NCBI GenBank assembly: GCA_964453645.1
Contig: CAYVRJ010000003.1
Location: 62,001 to 126,000 of the forward strand
Reading direction: 5' to 3'
DNA length: 64,000 nt
DNA from: CAYVRJ01 sp964453645
GTDB taxonomy: Bacteria > Bacillota > Clostridia > Christensenellales > JAWKQI01
Shown: positions 1 to 8,138 of the stretch, piece after piece
Layout of the letters: every line of letters begins with the position of its first letter
How positions within the stretch are numbered: position 1 is the first letter of the stretch
Notes under the pieces: generated by a model
The model's database searches: none
Seen by the model: the letters and a program-made list of their open reading frames with translations, nothing else
What the model was told of the DNA's origin: nothing
Program-made: the position numbers and the translations under genes

Positions 1-506
1 CGGTGGACAAAACGTTTTTAAATGCCATACAGTCCCTGTGCAACAGCAGCGAAGAGCCCCTTCACTTGGGCATGAACGAAGTGCGCATCACCCGTGCAGA
101 AGTTTATACGACACCCCCGGGCAGTTATCACGTGGTCAAGGCGTTGTCTCCCATTTGCTGTTATAACACGACGGCGCTGCCCAACGGCAAGAAGCGAACG
201 GTGTACCTCCACCCCGAGGAGCCAGAATTTCAAAATTTACTGCATCAAAATCTGCTACAAAAATATAAATCCTTTTATAAAGAAGAGCTGGAAGATTCCA
301 TGTTCAGCATAATCCCTGTGAACACACCTAAAGAGGAGGTCAGCAAATATAAGGGGTTAATCGTAAAAGCCTATTACGGCATATTTGAAATTTCCGGAAG
401 CCCCGAACTGCTAAACTTGGCCTTTTCGGCAGGGCTGGGCAGCAAGGGTTCCATGGGGTTTGGGCTGATCGTTCCCAAACAAAAGATATCCGAACAAAAA
501 AAATAA
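1..506 (+). CDS. cas6: CRISPR-associated endoribonuclease Cas6, C-terminal part
   Basis: Cas6 cuts the CRISPR precursor transcript within the repeats to give mature guide RNAs in type I and III systems. About 167 residues are visible and the gene is cut by the left window edge; the GTG at 3 need not be the real start. The end of the protein carries the family's glycine-rich hallmark (GLGSKGSMGFGLI, followed by a short basic tail), preceded by the usual YYGIFEISGSPELL strand. Full-length Cas6 is usually 220-260 residues, so roughly the N-terminal third is missing. No repeat array or other cas gene lies to the right, so the rest of the locus must be upstream of the window. The gene ends just before a shared terminator hairpin. 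Confidence 0.85.
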   Translation, partial: VDKTFLNAIQSLCNSSEEPLHLGMNEVRITRAEVYTTPPGSYHVVKALSPICCYNTTALPNGKKRTVYLHPEEPEFQNLLHQNLLQKYKSFYKEELEDSMFSIIPVNTPKEEVSKYKGLIVKAYYGIFEISGSPELLNLAFSAGLGSKGSMGFGLIVPKQKISEQKK

Positions 507-541
507 GGGGCGTATCAAATACATGATACAGCCCCTTTTTG
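507..541. terminator. Bidirectional rho-independent terminator
   Basis: AAGGGGC and GTATCA pair with TGATAC and GCCCCTT around a short A-rich loop, followed by a T run on the plus strand; the minus strand reads into T's as well. It lies between convergent cas6 and the creatininase-family gene and can serve both. Confidence 0.8.
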
Positions 542-549
542 AATACTCT

Positions 550-1320
550 TTATTTCATATATTCCCAGTTCATTTCGTTCATGAGGGTGATACCCTCGCA
601 AACAATATCCACCAAATGATTGAGCATGGCCTCACCCTTCTCAACGGATGCCACGGTGCTATCCCCTGTGGCGCCAGTGGGGGTGACTTCCTCGATGTCC
701 CAAATCACGTTGGCATATTTGTTAATCTCGTTGATCTTGTGGGGCACGTGTTCCTCGGCTAGGCTTAAATCCACTAAGTCCGGGCGAATGGCCATCATAA
801 TGCTGGTCTCACCTTCGCCGCCGTGGCCCAAACCGTTCCACACTTCAAAGTTGTCGCCCATGCGCTCGCCCACCTTCACCCACCAGTCGGGTAAATAGAG
901 GAACCGTGCCTCCGGGTGAACGTCTTTCACCTTGTGGGCAGCAATTTGCAGGGGAGCAATGTTTCCGTCGTGGCCGTTTAAGATATAGATGCGCCGAATG
1001 CCGTGGTGCAGCAGACTGTTAAATATATCTTCCGCAACGGCAATCACCGTCTCAAATCGTAGCGTCACAGACATGGGGTATTTGTTGTAGTGCAGGGAAG
1101 TGCCGTAGGGGATGCAGGGCAGCACCACCACGTTTTCCAGCCTGTTGGCCGCCTGAATGGCGATTTCGGTGGGCACAAAGTAGTCGGGACCCAAGCAGCA
1201 GTGCCAGCCGTGGCTCTCGCAAGAGCCAAAGGTACAGATGGCCACCAGTTCATCTTTGTTTTTGAAGAGTTCCGTAAGTTCGGTGGATGTAAATTCGTTT
1301 AAAAGTACCTTCTTGCTCAT
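550..1320 (-). CDS. Creatininase-family amidohydrolase
   Basis: A cytoplasmic metal-dependent amide hydrolase of the creatininase family (creatininase, formamide and FAPy amidohydrolases), 256 residues, normal length. Metal-site motifs are visible: GSCESHGWHCCLGPDYF near residue 32 (family GSxEqHGpHLPlgtD), NGHDGN near 115 and GHGGEGETS near 163. The family does not fix the substrate. It is the last gene of an operon with an NCS1 permease 12 bases upstream and an asparaginase, so the substrate is probably an imported small cyclic or linear amide. A clear AAGGAGG site precedes the ATG. Confidence 0.85.
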   Translation of the reverse strand: MSKKVLLNEFTSTELTELFKNKDELVAICTFGSCESHGWHCCLGPDYFVPTEIAIQAANRLENVVVLPCIPYGTSLHYNKYPMSVTLRFETVIAVAEDIFNSLLHHGIRRIYILNGHDGNIAPLQIAAHKVKDVHPEARFLYLPDWWVKVGERMGDNFEVWNGLGHGGEGETSIMMAIRPDLVDLSLAEEHVPHKINEINKYANVIWDIEEVTPTGATGDSTVASVEKGEAMLNHLVDIVCEGITLMNEMNWEYMK

Positions 1321-1332
1321 ACGATTCCCTCC

Positions 1333-2715
1333 TTAAGCGTTACCCTTGTCGAACTTTGCGTCGGGCATGAACTTGTACAGCAGTAAGTACAGGAAGAATG
1401 TAATGATCATGGCGATCAGTCCCGAGGGAAGGCCGAAGGGCAGGGGTACTACATATTGGAACAACAGACCTAAACCCGCGCCGATGGCAAAGGAGATCAC
1501 GCCGGCAAAGCGGAAGGAGGGTTGGCTGTTTAGCTTTTCGGGGGTGTACTTACCCTTGCCGATCACAAAGTAATCTGCCAATAGGGGTGCGCACAGGGGA
1601 GGAGCGGCAGCGCCCAAGATGTTGATGAAGTCTGCAAAGAACATCTGGTAAAAGGCCAAGCTGCCAAGAATGGTACCCAGTACACCGGCGATGATAACCA
1701 GCATCTTCCGGTTTGCCTTAATTTTAAAGGTATCCAACACGGGGCCAACGTAGAGAGAGTTGCAGTACAGTTCTGCGTTGTTGGTGGTCCACAGGGAGGT
1801 GGTCCAGGCGAACACGCCCACAAAGGCCAGCACAGCCGACAATCCGTACATCCACTCCACATAGTTAAACTGGCCAACCTGCACAGCACCGATATAACCT
1901 ACCAGGTTTAACAGGGGATTGGTGAAGATGAAGCAGGCAGCAGCACACCAAAATACAGCCTTTACGCTCTTGTTGTAGCGGAAGAGGTCGACGCCCATAA
2001 CGGCACCGGCAATCCAGCTTCCCACCACCACGGTGATGGCGTTACCTAGGCCTAAACCGCCGATCTGGCTTGCTTTTTCTGCAAAGGGAGCAAATCCACC
2101 GCCCTCGTTTAACATGCCGATGCCAACGATGATGGCGATGATCATAATGATGGGGGCAACGGGGATGGCGACAGCTTCAATTGCCTTGATTCCGATTGCT
2201 GCAGTAATTGTAAAAATAAGACCGCTGATGAGACAGCAAAGGAATACTTCCAGAGTGATGGGGGGTATACCCGAGGCCGATGGATCAAAAACGATGATAC
2301 CCGAGCCGTTGCCGATAAACTTACCCCAGATATCGCCCACCATACCGGTGATGGAAGCGAACCAACCGAGGGTTAACAGCGCCATAACGGCCATGGGAAT
2401 GATGATACCAATTCTGCCGTAAGAGAAGCGGGAGAGGAGCGCTAAGTTCATACCCGTCTTTTGTGCGATAATGCCCAAAAAGCTGGTGATGAAGAAGAGT
2501 GCACCCATGCCCAAAATGACAGCCAACACCGCCATTAGGGGGGGAACGCCGGGCTGACCGCCAAATCCGGCCAGTACACCGCCTACAAAAAGTCCGGTGA
2601 CAACGTAACCGAATCCAACCCACACCATAATTTGGCTGAAAGTGGAGCGACGTTTGTCCAGCGGAACGGGACTGAGCATAAACTCATTTTGAACGTTTTC
2701 GTTTTCTTTGTTCAT
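1333..2715 (-). CDS. NCS1-family cytosine/purine/hydantoin permease
   Basis: Integral membrane cation symporter of the nucleobase:cation symporter-1 family, about 460 residues with 12 predicted hydrophobic segments, as in CodB. The hydrophilic N-terminus runs into SQIMVWVGFGYVVTG, and TM1 glycines typical of NCS1 follow. The chosen ATG gives MNKENENV; it has GGAG six bases upstream, whereas an in-frame ATG four codons earlier has no good ribosome site. Neighbouring amidohydrolase and asparaginase genes suggest uptake of a nitrogen-containing ring compound or amide as a nitrogen source. The exact substrate cannot be read from sequence. Confidence 0.87.
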   Translation of the reverse strand: MNKENENVQNEFMLSPVPLDKRRSTFSQIMVWVGFGYVVTGLFVGGVLAGFGGQPGVPPLMAVLAVILGMGALFFITSFLGIIAQKTGMNLALLSRFSYGRIGIIIPMAVMALLTLGWFASITGMVGDIWGKFIGNGSGIIVFDPSASGIPPITLEVFLCCLISGLIFTITAAIGIKAIEAVAIPVAPIIMIIAIIVGIGMLNEGGGFAPFAEKASQIGGLGLGNAITVVVGSWIAGAVMGVDLFRYNKSVKAVFWCAAACFIFTNPLLNLVGYIGAVQVGQFNYVEWMYGLSAVLAFVGVFAWTTSLWTTNNAELYCNSLYVGPVLDTFKIKANRKMLVIIAGVLGTILGSLAFYQMFFADFINILGAAAPPLCAPLLADYFVIGKGKYTPEKLNSQPSFRFAGVISFAIGAGLGLLFQYVVPLPFGLPSGLIAMIITFFLYLLLYKFMPDAKFDKGNA

Positions 2716-2804
2716 AGAAAACTCCATTCCGCCGTTTCATTTACGGCACAAATCGTTTGTAAAGAATAATTCATGATAAACCTCCAAAAAAATTAAAAAG
2801 TAAA

Positions 2805-3773
2805 TTAATTAAAATAGTCGGTAATTTGTCCGTAGGTTGCATCTATCGACAGGAGCATCATAAGCTTGATTCTCGCCTTTTGCCCCGACAAGTTGCCTCC
2901 GCAGACCACTCCGATTTCACTGAGCTGCGCACCACCTCCCTTGTATTGATAGACAGGCATGGCCCGTCCGTCGAAACACCGGCTGACAATCACCACAACC
3001 ATGCCGGCACCAATGGCATCCATGAGGGATTCCATGAGTACGGGTGGGATGTTGCCGGCGCCGAAGCCCTCCAGAACCAAACCATCATAGTTGTTATCTA
3101 TGCAGGAACGAATGAAAATATCCTCCATTCCTGTACAAACCTTAAGCAACCCCACCTTTGCGTCCATGTGTTGGGGGTGCAGTAAAGCGTCCCGAACGGG
3201 TTCGTGGTGGAAGATGATACGTCCGTTGTACATGCCCCCCAAGGGCCCGCCGGGGGAAACAAAGGCACCCATCTTGTTGGCGTGGTGTTTTTCCACGTCC
3301 CGGGCAGAGTGAATGGTTTCGTCGAAATAGACCATCACTCCGTGGCCAGCGCTTAAATCCGAACTGGCAAGCTCAATAGCGCCCAGCAAGTTTCCCGAAG
3401 CGTCCACATACAGCTCGTTGCCACTCTTCATGGAACCCGAAAAAACCACCGGTTTCTCACAGGGTAACATTAGGTGGTGTAAGTAGGACATTTCATCTAA
3501 GGAATCGGTGCCCTGCAACACAACCGCACCGCAAATATCTTCTCTTTTTAAGTATGTTTTGATTTCGTTGGCCAGTGAAAACCCGAACTGGGGAGTTAGG
3601 TGAGGGCCGGGGGTGATCCCCTTGTCCACAAGCTCCACGTTAAGATCGGTTAGGTGGGAAGAAACGTGGGACAACAACTGTTCCCCTGTATGAAAGGGCA
3701 CAATCTTGCCATTCTCGTATTTGGAGCTAATTGTACCACCGGTTGTGAATACAACGATTTTTTTTAGACTCAT
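2805..3773 (-). CDS. L-asparaginase-family protein
   Basis: Type I/II asparaginase fold, hydrolysing asparagine (or a related amide) to aspartate and ammonia. The first catalytic threonine lies in FTTGGTIS near the N-terminus and the second in LQGTDSLDE (family HGTDTmeet), where the usual His is Gln. No signal peptide is seen, so it is probably cytoplasmic. The ATG giving MSLKKIVV is preferred: it follows a GAGG about 12 bases upstream and leaves a sensible leader after the promoter at 3806-3834. The GTG six codons earlier would be almost leaderless. First gene of the permease/amidohydrolase operon. Confidence 0.85.
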   Translation of the reverse strand: MSLKKIVVFTTGGTISSKYENGKIVPFHTGEQLLSHVSSHLTDLNVELVDKGITPGPHLTPQFGFSLANEIKTYLKREDICGAVVLQGTDSLDEMSYLHHLMLPCEKPVVFSGSMKSGNELYVDASGNLLGAIELASSDLSAGHGVMVYFDETIHSARDVEKHHANKMGAFVSPGGPLGGMYNGRIIFHHEPVRDALLHPQHMDAKVGLLKVCTGMEDIFIRSCIDNNYDGLVLEGFGAGNIPPVLMESLMDAIGAGMVVVIVSRCFDGRAMPVYQYKGGGAQLSEIGVVCGGNLSGQKARIKLMMLLSIDATYGQITDYFN

Positions 3774-3805
3774 AATTACAACGGACCTCACATAAATTCA
3801 TAGTC

Positions 3806-3834
3806 ATTATAAAGACGGGGGTGTTCCTTGTCAA
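3806..3834 (-). promoter_or_regulatory. Sigma-A promoter of the asparaginase operon
   Basis: On the minus strand TTGACA and TATAAT are both perfect consensus and separated by 17 bases. It reads into the asparaginase, permease and amidohydrolase genes. Confidence 0.85.
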
Positions 3835-3844
3835 TATAAAAAGA

Positions 3845-4678
3845 TTAACAATTACCGGTATATACGTGCTTTAAGTGCTCTTTTGCAATGTCACTTAAGG
3901 CATAAATCGTATCCACAGGGGTGGGAGATTTATCACTGTAGTTATATTGCGGGTAGAACCGGGACAAGTGCAGGGGTATGTCTTGATTGATAGAACCAAG
4001 CCACTGGGCCAAGGAGCGAATCTCATCTTCCCTGTCGTTTTCTCCCGGGATGATCAGCGTTGTCACCTCCACATGGCAGTGCTGTGCACAAATCTCAATG
4101 GTTTGTTTAACGGTTTGAAGATCACCTTTGAGTTTTTCGTAGTACTCCTGGGTAAACCCCTTTAAATCGATGTTCATGGCATCCACATAGGGTAACAGCT
4201 TTAGCAACGGATCTTGACACACATACCCGTTGGTCACCAGCACATTCTTGAGTCCGTTGCTTTTCGCCAGCACACAACAGCTCAAAATATATTCAAAGCT
4301 GATCAACGGTTCGTTGTAGGTATAGGCAATGCCAATGTTACCTCTGGGCACAAACTCCTGTGCCTTTTCGATCAACTCGTGGGGGGTGATGTAAATGCAA
4401 TCCACCTGTGATTCATCCCCCATAGATATGCGGCTGTTTTGGCAAAAGGGGCAAGTTAGGTTGCAGCCGTAACTGCCCACAGAAAAGATCATGCTACCGG
4501 GTTCAAAGTGCCGAAGAGGTTTTTTCTCAATGGGGTCAAAGGCCATGGATGTCACTTTTCCATAGTTGGAACAAGTCACTCTCCCCTCAATATTCTTGCG
4601 CCCCCGGCAAAATCCCGTTTGGCCTTCCCTCAGTTCACAGTGGTGGGGGCATATTTCGCACGTTGCTGTATTTGTCAT
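3845..4678 (-). CDS. amrS: AmmeMemoRadiSam system radical SAM enzyme
   Basis: Radical SAM protein of the AmmeMemoRadiSam system, 277 residues. The cluster motif CNLTCPFCQN lies near residue 73, and an extra N-terminal cysteine set (CEICPHHC, then FCRG) could hold a second metal site, as in PflA-like relatives. The TYNEPLISFEY segment is characteristic of this subfamily. Its start codon overlaps the stop of the upstream Memo-AMMECR1 gene by four bases (ATGA), so the two are translationally coupled. The three domains are conserved together across bacteria and archaea. I do not assign a reaction. Confidence 0.9.
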   Translation of the reverse strand: MTNTATCEICPHHCELREGQTGFCRGRKNIEGRVTCSNYGKVTSMAFDPIEKKPLRHFEPGSMIFSVGSYGCNLTCPFCQNSRISMGDESQVDCIYITPHELIEKAQEFVPRGNIGIAYTYNEPLISFEYILSCCVLAKSNGLKNVLVTNGYVCQDPLLKLLPYVDAMNIDLKGFTQEYYEKLKGDLQTVKQTIEICAQHCHVEVTTLIIPGENDREDEIRSLAQWLGSINQDIPLHLSRFYPQYNYSDKSPTPVDTIYALSDIAKEHLKHVYTGNC

Positions 4679-6057
4679 GTGTGTCTCACTACTTCAAATC
4701 TTTGCATGGAATACACCTCATTTTCCCGAATTCCCCCCTTGTTCAGGGCGATGGACACCTGTTCGTCCACGCTGTTCACGCCCTCCAGATTGGGCAGCAG
4801 CAGTCCTTGCCGGTATCCACAGGTGACGATGACACCGTAGCGATGTACGTCCAACTGGGTTCGGCTCTCGATGGGTTCGGGAGGGGAGAGCACATCCACG
4901 CTGTAGACGATATCTTCCAGTTCATCTGGCCGAACGGGGTTAAACCTTGGGTCTTTGGAACAGGCGCTCACAGCGTTGTTGATGATCTCTTGGGCGATGT
5001 TCTGGGCAGTGGGCACGATGGTTCCGATACACCCCCGAAGCTCCCCTTGTTTTTTTAGGGAGACGAAAACCCCTGCCCGTTCTTGCAGCAGTTCAGCCGG
5101 TAAATCTTCTTCGATAAATTCCAAAGGTTTGCCGGTTTTCACAAAGTGCTCTGCACTGTTTCGGGCCAGACTAACGTATTCATCTTCTATGGCTCGAATC
5201 ATTTTCATCTTTTCTCTCTCCCGCTTGATATAGGAATCTAAAAAGCGTCGCTGGGCGTTGTATCCCTTGGGGGTAAATGCAGCAACAGCATATCCCACCC
5301 CAAATGTGTCTTCATAGGAGAGAAACTCACAATCCACATCTACTCCGTCCAGCACCCCCGCCATGGCGATGAGGGAGCGCAAGCCGCACTCTCCCGCAGC
5401 TTGGCAAAAGCCGGGCGTAAAGTCGAACAATTTTTGAAACTCCCCAGTGCGGGTAATTTCACCAATCTCTTTGTCGAAGTTTACCCCTTCTAAAGAAAAA
5501 CCATAGGGTCCCTTTTCCTTGAGCTTGTGGGATAAGTCTCCGCTGGCGATCATCACCACGTCACGGCCTTGGGCGCAATTTACTATACATTGCCCCAACT
5601 TGTAGTGATCGGCGTAGGAAAGCCCCGAAATGCTCAAACGAACCAGCTTATAATCCCTGTAGTGTTCGTTGATGAAGTGCAGGGGAATGAGGGTTCCGTG
5701 ATCCAGCGTTGGATCTTGTTCCCCAAGGGTACCGCCGCTAACCCCCCATCGCTCCATCACTTCGGTCAGCTCTTCGATAAATTCGCAGTCGTACTCCGCT
5801 TCAATGTGCACCTGAGGTGCACCAAACCGATAGAAACTGCCAAAAGCACGGCCCCCTGGGGAAATGTGGAAATAGTCGCTGTAGGTATCGCTGTGGGGAG
5901 AGATGACCACAATGGTGTTGGGGGAGAGTTGTTTGATGCGAAGGGCAACTTCCCTATATGCGTCGATGGTGTTTTGAATTCGTTTTTCCTCACCCCGCCC
6001 CACTTCTTTTATTATGATGGGAGGGTGGGGTAATAAATATGCGCCTAGTATTGGCAT
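4675..6057 (-). CDS. amrA: Memo/LigB-like and AMMECR1 domain fusion, AmmeMemoRadiSam system
   Basis: A 460-residue fusion. Residues about 1-270 are a Memo/LigB-type domain (extradiol-dioxygenase fold; LPHPPIII, SPHSDTY, SGDLSHKL and DHG motifs carry the usual metal-site His/Asp residues). Residues about 285-460 are an AMMECR1 domain with its hallmark LRGCIGTI. The domains are separate proteins in many organisms and the human homologues MEMO1 and AMMECR1 are also separate. The partner radical SAM gene follows with a 4-base overlap. AGGAG precedes the ATG. Family membership is firm; I do not assign a reaction. Confidence 0.9.
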   Translation of the reverse strand: MPILGAYLLPHPPIIIKEVGRGEEKRIQNTIDAYREVALRIKQLSPNTIVVISPHSDTYSDYFHISPGGRAFGSFYRFGAPQVHIEAEYDCEFIEELTEVMERWGVSGGTLGEQDPTLDHGTLIPLHFINEHYRDYKLVRLSISGLSYADHYKLGQCIVNCAQGRDVVMIASGDLSHKLKEKGPYGFSLEGVNFDKEIGEITRTGEFQKLFDFTPGFCQAAGECGLRSLIAMAGVLDGVDVDCEFLSYEDTFGVGYAVAAFTPKGYNAQRRFLDSYIKREREKMKMIRAIEDEYVSLARNSAEHFVKTGKPLEFIEEDLPAELLQERAGVFVSLKKQGELRGCIGTIVPTAQNIAQEIINNAVSACSKDPRFNPVRPDELEDIVYSVDVLSPPEPIESRTQLDVHRYGVIVTCGYRQGLLLPNLEGVNSVDEQVSIALNKGGIRENEVYSMQRFEVVRHT

Positions 6058-6181
6058 AAGTTTCTCCTGTTTAAAAAGAGTGTTACAAATGAGTATTGTC
6101 AGTTCATTTTATTTGATACAATTACTTTGCAAAAATAGTGTTAAATTTATTATAACATACATTTTGTCGAATTTCAAATAC

Positions 6182-6210
6182 TTGACTTTTTGGGACAAAT
6201 TAGATAAAAT
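6182..6210 (+). promoter_or_regulatory. Sigma-A promoter of V4R/diguanylate cyclase pair
   Basis: TTGACT, 17-base spacer, TAAAAT; followed by a GGGAGGG ribosome site at 6221-6227, ten bases before the ATG. Confidence 0.7.
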
Positions 6211-6237
6211 TTACTTGTAAGGGAGGGTTGAATAAGA

Positions 6238-6771
6238 ATGATCAAATTGTTTGAAAATACGGATGAGAGACAATTCATGTGGGAACACATGGGTGATCTG
6301 GACGAAGGCAGAAAAAACCTTGGTGGTGAGATGCCTGTCATTGCATACAGATTGTTTCAGTTTACGCTCAAAGATGAATTAATCCGCAGATACGGATTGG
6401 AAGAAACAGTAGATATTTTTAGAAAAGGCGGAGAACTTGCCGGCAGAGAGTTTGCACAAAATATGTTGGATCTATCGTTACCCATCAACAGATTTTTTGC
6501 ACACTTACAGGATGTCTTGGAAAAAACAAAGATTGGCGTTTTGCGGTTTGAAAAATTTGATCCCAGTACGGGAAAAGCCATTCTCACTGTTAGTGAAGAT
6601 TTGGACTGTTCGGGTTTGCCGGTGACGGGCGAAACCGTTTGCAACTATGACGAAGGATTCATTGCCGGAATACTCAAAGCATATACTAAGAAAAATTACG
6701 TTGTTACCGAAATCGATTGCTGGGCAAGCGGAGCCAGGGTGTGTAGGTTTGAAGCTCTGGTAAAAGAGTAA
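6238..6771 (+). CDS. V4R-domain small-molecule sensor protein
   Basis: A 177-residue single-domain protein of the V4R (4-vinyl reductase) family, a fold used to bind small hydrophobic ligands, related to the haem-NO-binding and bacteriochlorophyll-synthesis sensor domains. The C-terminal signature is clear: DEGFIAGILKAYTKKNY then TEIDCWASGARVCRFEA, with the two conserved cysteines of this family. It is followed 18 bases later by a diguanylate cyclase with no good input domain of its own, so it probably senses a ligand and controls that enzyme. Cytoplasmic; no membrane segments. Confidence 0.85.
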   Translation: MIKLFENTDERQFMWEHMGDLDEGRKNLGGEMPVIAYRLFQFTLKDELIRRYGLEETVDIFRKGGELAGREFAQNMLDLSLPINRFFAHLQDVLEKTKIGVLRFEKFDPSTGKAILTVSEDLDCSGLPVTGETVCNYDEGFIAGILKAYTKKNYVVTEIDCWASGARVCRFEALVKE

Positions 6772-6789
6772 AAACGGGTCTGGAGAAGT

Positions 6790-7995
6790 GTGGACAAAAA
6801 AGAAATTGAAATACTGTTATCCTACATAAAAGCAGCATACAACAACAAGCCCATTAGCACAGAGCCCCAGTGCACCTCATCGGAGGATGTAAAAGATTTG
6901 GAAGAAGCGCTGAGGTTTGTAGTAAACTGTATTTCTGAAATGCGCGCATATATCAAGGAGATGTCAATCGGTAATTTGGACACATCTCCTCTTCGCCGTG
7001 AAAATCTTTTTTCGGGGGATTTAAAGGAGTTAAATGCGGGACTGCGCCATTTGGTTTGGCAGGCAAATCAAGTGGCAGAGGGGGACTACGGCCAACAAAT
7101 CAACTTTTTAGGGGAATTTTCCGATTCCTTTAATGTCATGGTGGAGCAGCTCAAATCCCGGGAGGAGAGCCTGAAGAGTAAAGCCGAATCTGTTGCTCAA
7201 ACCATGGATTTAATCACCAGCGTGGTGGATCTCATGAAGGATTCCCTCATCGTGGTGGAGCGAGATACCTCCAAAGTGATTTACGCCAACGAATCTGCCC
7301 AGCAGCACTTTTTAAACAAGAACAGCACCTTGTGTAAAGAACGGTGCAAGCTCATTGACAGACTCATTTCTTCCGCCCAGGGAGACGGGGAAAGTCAATT
7401 TGAATACACCTGTGATCAAAAGGAGCACATCTTGCAGGTGCACTCCTATTTAATCGAATGGGGTGACAAGCTTGCCAGTGCATACCTCATATCAGACATC
7501 ACAGAAATTCGGGCGCAGGAAGAGGAGCTGGAAACCATTGCATATGTGGATTCCATGACGGGGCTGTATAGCCGCAGATATTGTTTCGACTTTATTTCGG
7601 AATTAATCGCCAACAAAGTGCCCTTCTCGCTGTGTTTTGTGGACATTGATAAATTAAAAACAGTAAACGACACCTACGGCCACGAGGCCGGTGACGAATA
7701 TATAACCACGGTTGCTCGAATTATGAAGGAAAACTTTCGGGCATCGGATTGTCTGTGCCGGATTGGCGGAGACGAAATCATTGTGATTTATGTCAGTTGC
7801 CCCCCAGACATTGCCGAAAAGAAGATGAAAATCATGCGGGAAAAAATTGTCGCTGAGTCGGGTAAGTATCCCATGTCCATCAGTTATGGCGTTGTATTTG
7901 TGGGCAGTGACACCCGGATGTCCATGGGTGAAATTGTGAAGCTGGCAGACAATAAAATGTACGACTACAAAAAGAAATATTCTGCCCCCAGATAA
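6790..7995 (+). CDS. PAS-GGDEF diguanylate cyclase
   Basis: Predicted cytoplasmic enzyme making c-di-GMP from two GTP. Residues about 50-130 are helical and HAMP-like (EMSIGNLDT, VAEGDYGQQI), about 140-240 a PAS-like domain (DSLIVVERDTSKVIYANESA), then a GGDEF domain from about 250 (YVDSMTGLYSRRY, FVDIDKLKTVNDTYGHEAGD). The signature loop reads GGDEI rather than GGDEF or GGEEF; the catalytic Asp-Glu pair is kept, so activity is likely. No transmembrane segment. GTG start with GGAG four bases upstream. It forms a two-gene unit with the V4R protein. Confidence 0.88.
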   Translation: MDKKEIEILLSYIKAAYNNKPISTEPQCTSSEDVKDLEEALRFVVNCISEMRAYIKEMSIGNLDTSPLRRENLFSGDLKELNAGLRHLVWQANQVAEGDYGQQINFLGEFSDSFNVMVEQLKSREESLKSKAESVAQTMDLITSVVDLMKDSLIVVERDTSKVIYANESAQQHFLNKNSTLCKERCKLIDRLISSAQGDGESQFEYTCDQKEHILQVHSYLIEWGDKLASAYLISDITEIRAQEEELETIAYVDSMTGLYSRRYCFDFISELIANKVPFSLCFVDIDKLKTVNDTYGHEAGDEYITTVARIMKENFRASDCLCRIGGDEIIVIYVSCPPDIAEKKMKIMREKIVAESGKYPMSISYGVVFVGSDTRMSMGEIVKLADNKMYDYKKKYSAPR

Positions 7996-8017
7996 ATAAC
8001 CAAAGATTAAATTAAAC

Positions 8018-8051
8018 AAGAGAGTAACTGGAAAAAGGTTGCTCTCTTTTA
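8018..8051 (+). terminator. Rho-independent terminator after the diguanylate cyclase
   Basis: AAGAGAG...AAC pairs with GTT...CTCTCTT and runs into TTTT. Confidence 0.8.
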
Positions 8052-8138
8052 TTTGCATTTTTTAGAAGTAGAATATATGCACACCTTCATTCTGTTAGCG
8101 TATTATGGATAGTGTATAGGTATGAAGGAGGTAAGAAA

